Shown here: one piece after another, positions 6,248-12,105 of the stretch
Layout: the number at the start of each line of letters is the position of its first letter
Position numbering within the stretch: the first letter of the stretch is position 1
Source of the DNA: DASZZX01 sp036260415
Lineage (GTDB): Bacteria; Actinomycetota; Nitriliruptoria; Nitriliruptorales; JAHWKO01
DNA: 12,105 nt
NCBI GenBank assembly: GCA_036260415.1
Contig: DASZZX010000257.1
Location: forward strand, 1 to 12,105
Reading direction: 5' to 3'
Notes under the pieces: generated by a model
Databases searched by the model: none
What the model was told of the DNA's origin: nothing
What the model saw: the letters and a program-made list of their open reading frames with translations, nothing else
Translations under genes and position numbers: made by a program

Positions 6248-7731
6248 CCAACCAGGTCCGCAGGGTCGCGGTCCTGATGCTCGTGCTGTTCGGGGCGCTG
6301 TTCGTCAACCTCAACGTGGTCCAACTGATCCAGGCGAACGAGCTGGCGAACCACCCCAACAACTCGCGCCTGCTCATCGACGAGTACCAGATCGAGCGTG
6401 GACCGATCGTGGCCGGTGACCGACCGATCGCGACCAGCGTGGCGACGGAGGGCGACCTCAAGTACCTGCGCCGGTACGACCCTGCCAGCCTGTACGCGCA
6501 CCTGGTCGGCTACTACTCGATCGTCTACGGACGGGACGGGCTCGAACGGGCCCTCAACGAGGCGCTGACCGGCACCCCCACGGACCTGCTGGCGCAGAAC
6601 CTCGCGCAGCTGCTGGGAAGCCGCGACCAGCAGGGCAACACGCTGCGGACCACCGTCGTGCCGGCCGTCCAACAGGCCGCACGCGACGGCCTCGGCGACC
6701 TCCCCGGCGCGGTCGTGGCGCTCGATCCCACCAGCGGGGCGGTCCTGGCACAGGTCAGCAACCCCACCTACGATCCCAACCTCCTGTCCAGCCACGATCC
6801 CGAGCAGATCCGTGCCGCGTGGGCGACGCTGCAGGCCGACCCAGCGGAGCCCCTGGCGGACCGCAGCATCGAGCGCCGCTACCAGCCCGGGTCCACCATG
6901 AAGCTGATCGTGGCAGCCGCCGCGTTGGAGAGCGGGATCCGGCCGGACACGGCGTTCCCCGACCCCGACAGCTACACCCCTCCGACCACCTCCAAGCCCA
7001 TCCGCAACTACGGCGGCGGGACCTGCACGGGCGGCGGCAGCATCACGTTCGACCAGGCGCTGATCCGCTCGTGCAACACGGTGTTCGCCCGCCTCGGCGT
7101 GGAGCTGGGAGCCGGCACGATCGTCCAACAGGCGGAACGCCTGGGCTTCAACCGACGGCCGCCGTACGCGCTCCCGCTGGTGCAGAGCACGATCCCGCCG
7201 GCCGACCAGCTCGACCGTCCGGCCATCGCCCAGTCCGCCATCGGCGCCCGTGACGTCCAGGCGACCGCCCTGCAGATGGCGATGGTCGTGCAGGCGATCG
7301 TCAACGACGGCGTGCTGATGAAGCCGCACGTCGTCGCGGAGGTGCTCGACCCGTCGGGACGGCGCATCGGCGGACCTGACGGCGGACCCTGGGTGGAGGG
7401 CTCGTTCACCGCCCAGGCGATGAGCGAGGACACCGCCCGCACGCTGGGCGACCTGATGGTGCGGGTGGTGCAGGAGGGGACCGGCCGTCGCGCTGCCATC
7501 GACGGGGCGGTCGTGGGAGGCAAGACCGGCACCGCGGACCCGGGAGAAGAGATCACCCCCCACGCGTGGTTCGTGGGGTTCGCCGCCACCCGCGAGCCGG
7601 ACGGCTCCGCAGCGCCGCGGGTGGCGGTCGCCGTGGTGCTGCCCAACGCCGGCGAGGGCGCCACGGGCGGTGGCACCGCCGCCCCGATCGCCCGTGCCGT
7701 CATGGCTGCTGCCCTCGGTCCCGGCGGATGA
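6244..7731 (+). CDS. pbpA: PbpA: class B penicillin-binding protein (transpeptidase)
   Basis: A 495-residue class B PBP, close to the roughly 490 residues of mycobacterial PbpA. An N-terminal membrane anchor (about 8-28) leads to a dimerisation/linker region (PASLYAHLVGYYS at 80-92) and a transpeptidase domain (about 153-490). The three active-site motifs are intact: SxxK as STMK (217-220, nucleophile Ser217), SxN as SCN (276-278) and KTG (427-429). It crosslinks peptidoglycan stems outside the membrane and is the expected partner of the SEDS protein encoded just upstream. The GTG start overlaps the rodA stop as GTGA and the TGA overlaps the next kinase start as ATGA, so stoichiometric co-translation is likely. 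A Cys261 next to the SxN region (GGGTCTGGG) could pair with Cys277; that is speculative. Confidence 0.95.
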   Translation: MTNQVRRVAVLMLVLFGALFVNLNVVQLIQANELANHPNNSRLLIDEYQIERGPIVAGDRPIATSVATEGDLKYLRRYDPASLYAHLVGYYSIVYGRDGLERALNEALTGTPTDLLAQNLAQLLGSRDQQGNTLRTTVVPAVQQAARDGLGDLPGAVVALDPTSGAVLAQVSNPTYDPNLLSSHDPEQIRAAWATLQADPAEPLADRSIERRYQPGSTMKLIVAAAALESGIRPDTAFPDPDSYTPPTTSKPIRNYGGGTCTGGGSITFDQALIRSCNTVFARLGVELGAGTIVQQAERLGFNRRPPYALPLVQSTIPPADQLDRPAIAQSAIGARDVQATALQMAMVVQAIVNDGVLMKPHVVAEVLDPSGRRIGGPDGGPWVEGSFTAQAMSEDTARTLGDLMVRVVQEGTGRRAAIDGAVVGGKTGTADPGEEITPHAWFVGFAATREPDGSAAPRVAVAVVLPNAGEGATGGGTAAPIARAVMAAALGPGG

Positions 7732-9236
7732 ACGCACGCGAACGCACGCCGCCGCAACGGGTGCAGAAGGGCACCGTTCTCGCCGGTCGCTACCGGCTCC
7801 ACACGCTGTGCGGTCGAGGTGGCATGGCCCAGGTGTACGCGGCGCGTGACCGCACGCTCGACCGTGACGTTGCGGTCAAGGTCCCTCTGGCTGAGTTCGG
7901 TCAGGACGAGCGCTTCCGTGTGCGCTTCCGCGGAGAGGCACGTGCCGCCGCGCGACTGAACCACCCCAACATCGTCGCGGTCCACGACACGGGGGAGGAC
8001 CGCGGCGTGGCCTACATCGTGATGGAGCTGGTCCGCGGGCGCACGCTCGCAGAACTGCTCCACGACGGCATCGACCGCGACCGGGCGCTCGCGGTCTGCG
8101 CGGAGGTCGCCGAGGCGCTCGCGGTCGCCCACGACGCGGGGCTGGTCCACCGTGACGTCAAGCCAGGCAACATCATGGTCGCCGACGACGGCCGCGTGAA
8201 GGTCACCGACTTCGGCATCGCCCGTGCGATCGACGCCGACGCCGTCACGCAGACCGCCGCCGTGCTCGGCACGGCCGCGTACCTCTCGCCCGAGCAGGCG
8301 CGGGGCGCCGCCGTGGACGCCCGCTCGGACGTGTACTCCCTGGGCGTCGTGCTGTACGAGCTCCTCACCGGCGCGCCGCCGTTCACGGGAGGCTCCCCCG
8401 TCCAGGTGGCGCTGCGGCACGTCACCGACACCCCGCCGTTACCGGCGGAGCTGGGCGTCGACGTGGGACCCGACCTCGACAAGGTCGTCATGCGGGCCCT
8501 GGCCAAGCACCCCGCCGAACGCTACGCGTCGGCACGGGAGCTGCGCGCCGACCTGCTGGCGGCGCGGCGTGGGGAGCCGGTCACAGCTGACCGGGACGTG
8601 GCGATCGCCGCTGCCGCCGGTCTGGGCGACCGGGCGATCGCGCAGCCGGACGACACGCTCGCGGCACACGTCGGCGACCGCGGCCCCGGTGGCGACCGGG
8701 ACGACGCCGTCGCCTCTGCACCTGCCGCCGGGCCCGTGGTCGCGGCCGTCCCGCCCGGACCACTCCAGTCGGCGACGACCGCGCGGGACCGCGCGAGCGA
8801 GCCCCCGCGCGAGCGGCGGCGCCTGGGGCCGTACCTGGCGGTCGCGTTCGTCGCGCTGCTCGCTCTGGCGGCCCTGGCGGTCGCGACGGACACGGGTATC
8901 ACGGTCGCCGTCCCGGCGGTGGCCGGCCACCCGCTGGACCAGGCGACGAGCCGCCTGCGGGCGGCTGGGCTGGACGCCGAGCCGGCCGGGGAGGTCCCCC
9001 ACCCGACGCTGCCCGCCGGCACGGTCGTCACCGCCCGACCGGCGGTGGGCGTCCACGTCGAGCGTGGCACGGTCGTCCGACTCACCGTGTCGAGCGGGCC
9101 ACCGCCGGCCCCCCCGCCGCAGGAGCGCCAGGACGAGGGCGAGGACCGCGGCAACGACGAGGGCAAGGACGGAGGCGACGGCAAGAACGAGGACGGTGGG
9201 GGTGGAGGCAACGGCCGCGGCCGGGGCAGCGACTAG
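7728..9236 (+). CDS. pknA: PknA-position Ser/Thr kinase with a single PASTA domain
   Basis: A 502-residue transmembrane kinase. The kinase domain (about 20-282) has the glycine loop GRGGMAQV (29-36), Lys51 in VAVK, Glu70, the catalytic HRDVKPGN (141-148), DFG (161-163), activation-loop threonines TQT (174-176) and SPE (187-189). A linker rich in Ala, Pro and Asp (283-366) leads to one membrane segment (about 367-386). Outside the cell are one PASTA repeat (about 390-457) and a hydrophilic tail of Asp, Glu, Lys and Gly (460-502). It should phosphorylate FHA-bound and cell-wall proteins in balance with PstP. It holds the pknA position, but mycobacterial PknA has no PASTA domain, so the symbol rests on gene order. 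ATG at 7728 overlaps the pbpA stop (ATGA). The kinase domain is strikingly similar to that of the next gene, also at DNA level. Confidence 0.93.
   Translation: MNARERTPPQRVQKGTVLAGRYRLHTLCGRGGMAQVYAARDRTLDRDVAVKVPLAEFGQDERFRVRFRGEARAAARLNHPNIVAVHDTGEDRGVAYIVMELVRGRTLAELLHDGIDRDRALAVCAEVAEALAVAHDAGLVHRDVKPGNIMVADDGRVKVTDFGIARAIDADAVTQTAAVLGTAAYLSPEQARGAAVDARSDVYSLGVVLYELLTGAPPFTGGSPVQVALRHVTDTPPLPAELGVDVGPDLDKVVMRALAKHPAERYASARELRADLLAARRGEPVTADRDVAIAAAAGLGDRAIAQPDDTLAAHVGDRGPGGDRDDAVASAPAAGPVVAAVPPGPLQSATTARDRASEPPRERRRLGPYLAVAFVALLALAALAVATDTGITVAVPAVAGHPLDQATSRLRAAGLDAEPAGEVPHPTLPAGTVVTARPAVGVHVERGTVVRLTVSSGPPPAPPPQERQDEGEDRGNDEGKDGGDGKNEDGGGGGNGRGRGSD
8196..8372 (+). repeat. Kinase-gene segment nearly identical to 9867-10043
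   Basis: By hand alignment, about 166 of 177 bases match the second kinase gene without gaps, at an offset of 1671 bp, including a 47-base identical run at 8313-8359. It covers the segment from KVTDFG through the helix after SPE. Confidence 0.8.
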
Positions 9237-9363
9237 CGGTCGCGACAGGCCGGCACATCGGCCGGCGTCCAACGCAGGCCGGCGAGGGCGACAAGGGATC
9301 GGCAGCGGCCGGGAGAACCCAGGGGCCAGCCGTCGCCGGCTGGGTCCACGACCCGCACGTTGG

Positions 9364-9369
9364 TACGGT
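9364..9369 (+). promoter_or_regulatory. Candidate -10 box of pknB
   Basis: TACGGT in the 171-bp gap after the first kinase fits TAnnnT and lies 39 bp before the ATG at 9408. No convincing -35 element is seen. It suggests that pknB may also be transcribed independently of the operon. Confidence 0.25.
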
Positions 9370-9407
9370 GGACGGCGCTCCGAGCGCGAACGGGGCGGTC
9401 CCCTCCG

Positions 9408-11177
9408 ATGCCGGGTGGTTCCACCGTGCCAGGAACCGACGTCCTCCTCGCCGGGCGCTACCGCCTCGAGCGTCGGCTCGGTCAGGGTGGCATGGCCGAG
9501 GTGTGGGCCGCCCACGACGGGGTACTGGACCGCACGGTCGCGGTCAAGCTGCTGTCGTCACGCTTCCAACACGACGAGCAGTTCCAGCTGCGCTTCCGGC
9601 GCGAGGCCCAGCAGGCGGCCTCGCTCAACCACCCCAACATCGTCGCCGTCTACGACACCGGCCAGCACGACGGCCTGCCGTTCATCGTCATGGAGCTGGT
9701 CCGCGGGCGCAGCCTGCAACAGGTCATCGAGCGGGGCGGTCTGACCGAGCAGCGGTCGTTGGAGGTGTGCGCGGAGGTGTGCACCGCCATCGCCTACGCA
9801 CACGACCGCGGCCTGATCCACCGCGACATCAAACCGGGCAACATCCTCATCGCCGACGACGGCAGCGTGAAGGTCACCGACTTCGGCATCGCCCGCGCCA
9901 TCGACGCCGACACCATCACGCAGACCGCCGCGGTGCTCGGCACGGCCGCGTACCTGTCGCCCGAGCAGGCGCAGGGTGCCGCGGTGGACGCCCGCTCGGA
10001 CGTGTACTCCCTGGGCGTCGTGCTGTACGAACTCCTCACTGGCCGCCAGCCGTTCCGCGGCGACAGCGCGGTGGGCGTCGCCTACCAGCACGTCCAGGAG
10101 AACCCCCGGCCGGTGCGTCAGCTCAACCGCGAGGTCTCGGAGTCGGCCGAGGCCATCACGATGAAGGCGCTGGCCAAGAACCCGTCCAACCGCTACTCCA
10201 GCGCCCGTGCGTTGCGTGACGACCTGCTGCGCGCACACGCCGGGCGGGCGGTGGCCGCCCCGGCCGTGCTGCTGCCCGACGAGACGGCGGTCCTGGACGC
10301 CGACCTGCTGTCCGGCCGGGCGCGTCCACCCCGCACCCCGGCACAGGAGCGGCGACGCCAGACGGTCAGCTACGTGCTGCTGGGTCTGCTGACGGTGATC
10401 GCGGTCGCCGCAGGCCTGTGGTTGCTGGCGTCGCTGCTCGGCGGTGAAGAGACGCTCACCCGCACCGTGCCCAGCGTGACCGGCGACAGCGTCGAGGACG
10501 CCTACCGGACCCTCGAAGCGCGTGGCCTGCAGCCGCGCACCGGACGCGAGGACTACCACGACACGATCCCGCAGGGGCACGTCGTAGCGCAGGACCCGGA
10601 AGCGGGCACCCAGGTGCAGGACGGCGCGACCGTGGTGCTGACCCTCTCGCGCGGTGTGCGTCCGGTGACGGTGCCGGAGGTCGCCGGGATGGCGGAGGAG
10701 GAAGCGGTCGCCGCGCTCAAGAACGCCGAGCTGGTGGTGGCGCAGCGCGTCACGCGCTTCAGCGGAGACGTGGCGAAGGGGCGGGTCATTGGCACCGATC
10801 CGGAGGCCGGACGCTCCATCCCCAAGCGGACGCCGGTGACGCTGGTCGTCAGCGCCGGGGAGGAGACCGAGATCGTTCCCAACGTGGTCGGACAGCTGGA
10901 GTCCGACGCACGTTTCCAACTGGAGGAACGCGACTTCAGGGTCCTGGTCGCCAACGAGTACTCCGACTCGGTCGACCCGGGCCGGGTCATCCGCCAGGAG
11001 CCGCCCGGCAACGAGGCCGCTCCCAAGGGGTCGGAGGTGACCATCGTGGTGAGCCAGGGACCCCAGCGGCCCAGCCCGAGCCCGAGTCCGAGCCCCAGCC
11101 CGTCACCGTCACCGTCACCGTCACCGTCCACACCGACCGACCGCGGGGAAGGGCCCCCACCCTCGCCCAGGCCGTAG
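9408..11177 (+). CDS. pknB: PknB: Ser/Thr kinase with three PASTA domains
   Basis: A 589-residue transmembrane kinase, near the 626 of mycobacterial PknB. The kinase domain (about 18-280) has the loop GQGGMAEV (25-32), Lys47, Glu66, HRDIKPGN (138-145), DFG (158-160), activation-loop threonines 171 and 173 in TQT, and SPE (184-186). A linker leads to one membrane segment (about 321-343) and three external PASTA repeats (about 349-415, 418-483, 486-551), which in this family bind muropeptides or lipid II and set kinase activity. The tail is a Ser-Pro repeat (555-574) and a short Pro-rich end. Mycobacterial PknB has four PASTA repeats. ATG at 9408 is preferred; GTG at 9426 with GGGTGG upstream is nearly as good, and the frame also opens at 9360. 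It starts 171 bp after the previous kinase, outside the overlapping chain. Confidence 0.95.
   Translation: MPGGSTVPGTDVLLAGRYRLERRLGQGGMAEVWAAHDGVLDRTVAVKLLSSRFQHDEQFQLRFRREAQQAASLNHPNIVAVYDTGQHDGLPFIVMELVRGRSLQQVIERGGLTEQRSLEVCAEVCTAIAYAHDRGLIHRDIKPGNILIADDGSVKVTDFGIARAIDADTITQTAAVLGTAAYLSPEQAQGAAVDARSDVYSLGVVLYELLTGRQPFRGDSAVGVAYQHVQENPRPVRQLNREVSESAEAITMKALAKNPSNRYSSARALRDDLLRAHAGRAVAAPAVLLPDETAVLDADLLSGRARPPRTPAQERRRQTVSYVLLGLLTVIAVAAGLWLLASLLGGEETLTRTVPSVTGDSVEDAYRTLEARGLQPRTGREDYHDTIPQGHVVAQDPEAGTQVQDGATVVLTLSRGVRPVTVPEVAGMAEEEAVAALKNAELVVAQRVTRFSGDVAKGRVIGTDPEAGRSIPKRTPVTLVVSAGEETEIVPNVVGQLESDARFQLEERDFRVLVANEYSDSVDPGRVIRQEPPGNEAAPKGSEVTIVVSQGPQRPSPSPSPSPSPSPSPSPSPSTPTDRGEGPPPSPRP
9867..10043 (+). 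repeat. Kinase-gene segment nearly identical to 8196-8372
   Basis: The partner of the segment in the preceding kinase gene. The differences are mostly third-position changes, and the longest identical run here is 9984-10030. Confidence 0.8.
11070..11129 (+). repeat. Hexanucleotide repeat tract encoding the Ser-Pro tail of PknB
   Basis: Twenty codons alternate Pro and Ser. The DNA is built of two hexamer families: CCGAGC-like units first, then near-perfect TCACCG units at about 11102-11127. The repeat stays in frame when whole units are gained or lost, so tail length may vary between strains. Confidence 0.85.
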
Positions 11178-11255
11178 AGCACCGCTGCGGCCGTCCCGAC
11201 CGACCCCGTGCCCCCTGACCAGGCCGGAGAGAGACAGACATCGCGCTCTGCCGTG

Positions 11256-11304
11256 ACCGCACGGCGCACGATCCGGGTGGTGACGCGGCGACGTACCGTG
11301 CGGT
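11256..11304 (+). repeat. 9-bp inverted repeat before the nucleotidyltransferase gene
   Basis: ACCGCACGG (11256-11264) and CCGTGCGGT (11296-11304) are exact complements 31 bp apart, ending 8 bp before the ribosome binding site. It could be a spaced operator or an RNA stem in the leader. A TACCGT at 11294-11299 that could act as a -10 box overlaps its right arm. The rest of the 148-bp gap after pknB shows no T-run terminator. Confidence 0.45.
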
Positions 11305-11312
11305 GGCGCTCC

Positions 11313-11319
11313 GGGAGGT
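11313..11319 (+). promoter_or_regulatory. Ribosome binding site that fixes a TTG start
   Basis: GGGAGGT with GGAGG ending 7 nt before the TTG at 11326. The alternative GTG at 11359 lacks any such site. Confidence 0.75.
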
Positions 11320-11325
11320 ATCTGG

Positions 11326-12105
11326 TTGGAGCAGGTCGACGCGGCCGTCCCCCAGCGGGTGACCTTGGCCGGGGACCTCGCCGGTGTGGTCCTGGCAGCC
11401 GGGGCGGGGACGCGGCTGCGTCCGCTCACGCTGCTCCGTCCCAAGGCGCTGTGCCCGGTGGGCAACGTCACGCTGCTCGACCGCGCGCTGGACCGCCTGT
11501 GGCCCGTGGTCGACAGCGTTGCCGTGAACGTCTCTCACGGGCGGGATCAGCTCGAGCGGCACCTGGCGGGGCGCGACGTGCACGTGTCGATCGAGCACCC
11601 GTCCCCGCTCGAGACCGCCGGGGCGCTGGGCAAGCTGCGGAGCTGGATCGCCGGGCGCGACGTGCTGGTCCTCAACGCCGACGTCTACCACCCGCAGGAC
11701 CTGTCACTCCTCGTGGACGGTTGGGACCACCAGCGGGTCCGGCTGCTGGGCGTGGCCGACGTCGCCCGGGCCGACTTCGACGGGTACCGCTACTGCGGGG
11801 CGGCGCTGCTGCCATGGGCGGTGGTCGGGGGCCTGCCGGCCGAGCGTCACGGCCTGTACCGCGCGGTGCTGGCGCCGCACCACAGCGCCGGGCGGCTCGA
11901 CCTGGTCGCCAGCGACGTGCCCTACTTCGACTGTGGCGCGCACGCGGAGTACCTCGATGCCAACCTGGCCGCGTCCGGCGGGGTCAGCGTGATCGGTGAC
12001 GGCGCGGTCGTCGACGGTGAGGTGGTGCGCAGCGTGATCTGGCCGGGAGCACACGTCGCCGCACACGAGCGCCTGTCGGAAGCGATCCGTGCCAGCGACA
12101 GGGTG
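11326..12105 (+). CDS. Sugar-phosphate nucleotidyltransferase, partial at window end
   Basis: At least 260 residues, cut by the window edge with no stop yet. The N-terminal Rossmann-like nucleotidyltransferase domain has the signature LAAGAGTRLRPLT (23-35) with PK (39-40), LETAGALG (95-102), NAD (117-119, metal-binding Asp119) and FDCGAHAEYLDAN (201-213). The end (222-260: VIGDGAVVDG, VVRSVIWPGAHV) is a short left-handed-helix stretch. It should join a sugar-1-phosphate to a nucleotide and release pyrophosphate. The architecture suits mannose-1-phosphate guanylyltransferase or MurNAc-1-phosphate uridylyltransferase (MurU-like) enzymes; the substrate cannot be read from sequence. The usual LGTAGAL motif has Glu in place of Gly96. 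The TTG start is chosen for its strong ribosome binding site. It follows pknB by 148 bp on the same strand, so a cell-envelope role is plausible but inferred. Confidence 0.85.
   Translation, partial: MEQVDAAVPQRVTLAGDLAGVVLAAGAGTRLRPLTLLRPKALCPVGNVTLLDRALDRLWPVVDSVAVNVSHGRDQLERHLAGRDVHVSIEHPSPLETAGALGKLRSWIAGRDVLVLNADVYHPQDLSLLVDGWDHQRVRLLGVADVARADFDGYRYCGAALLPWAVVGGLPAERHGLYRAVLAPHHSAGRLDLVASDVPYFDCGAHAEYLDANLAASGGVSVIGDGAVVDGEVVRSVIWPGAHVAAHERLSEAIRASDRV

Noticed and set aside
3510..9515. Long antisense open frames opposite pstP, rodA, pbpA and the kinases (several over 300 codons)
   Set aside because: They mirror the high third-position GC of the real genes, are rich in Arg, Gly, His and Gln with no family motif, and oppose proteins with complete catalytic signatures.
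8224..9744. 506-codon frame joining the two kinase genes across their gap
   Set aside because: Arg/Ser/Pro-rich shadow in another frame over two genes with full kinase motifs; no family features.
11070..11129. CRISPR-like or short-repeat array
   Set aside because: Units are 6 bp without spacers and stay in frame as Ser-Pro codons of pknB.
11208..11999. Plus-strand 263-codon frame over the nucleotidyltransferase
   Set aside because: Arg/Gly/Pro-rich shadow; the frame from TTG 11326 contains the nucleotidyltransferase signature and runs to the window end.

Overview
This is a very GC-rich chromosomal window whose dense, long shadow frames, GTG/TTG starts and gene content all point to an actinomycete. 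The kinases, FhaA/FhaB and PstP are clearly the actinobacterial cell-wall and division cluster. The divergence from mycobacterial and streptomycete versions, and PASTA domains on both kinases, fit a deep-branching actinomycete (Nitriliruptoria-like lineages would fit). That lineage call is inference; no search was run.

Left part (about 1-1560, minus strand): a two-gene unit, an ECF sigma factor followed by a membrane-anchored partner that is probably its anti-sigma factor. The two are translationally coupled through a TGATG overlap. A mini-ORF with a strong Shine-Dalgarno overlaps the sigma start. About 1560-1820 is non-coding and holds small dyads and a possible ECF promoter element. Then come a clear intrinsic terminator (1820-1847, minus), a tRNA-Leu(CAG) gene (1899-1982, minus) and its likely -10 box.

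Middle and right (2296-11177, plus strand): the conserved order fhaA - fhaB - pstP - rodA - pbpA - pknA - pknB. FHA proteins read phosphothreonine, the PP2C phosphatase removes it, and two membrane Ser/Thr kinases with external PASTA domains write it. The SEDS glycosyltransferase and class B PBP form the peptidoglycan synthase under this control. Junctions pstP/rodA, rodA/pbpA and pbpA/pknA are 4-bp ATGA or GTGA overlaps. The fhaB-pstP gap is bridged exactly by a 31-codon ORF with ATGA overlaps at both ends, so the chain is unbroken from fhaB to pknA if that ORF is real. pknB follows after 171 bp and may have its own promoter.

Right edge (11326-12105, plus): a sugar-phosphate nucleotidyltransferase starting at TTG behind an excellent ribosome binding site, cut by the window end.

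I see no mobile element, CRISPR array or defence system. Most of the window is a known conserved system. The less expected items are the 31-aa bridging ORF, the leader mini-ORF of the sigma gene, PASTA on both kinases, the near-identical stretch shared by the two kinase genes, and the PASTA-like C-terminus of the sigma partner.
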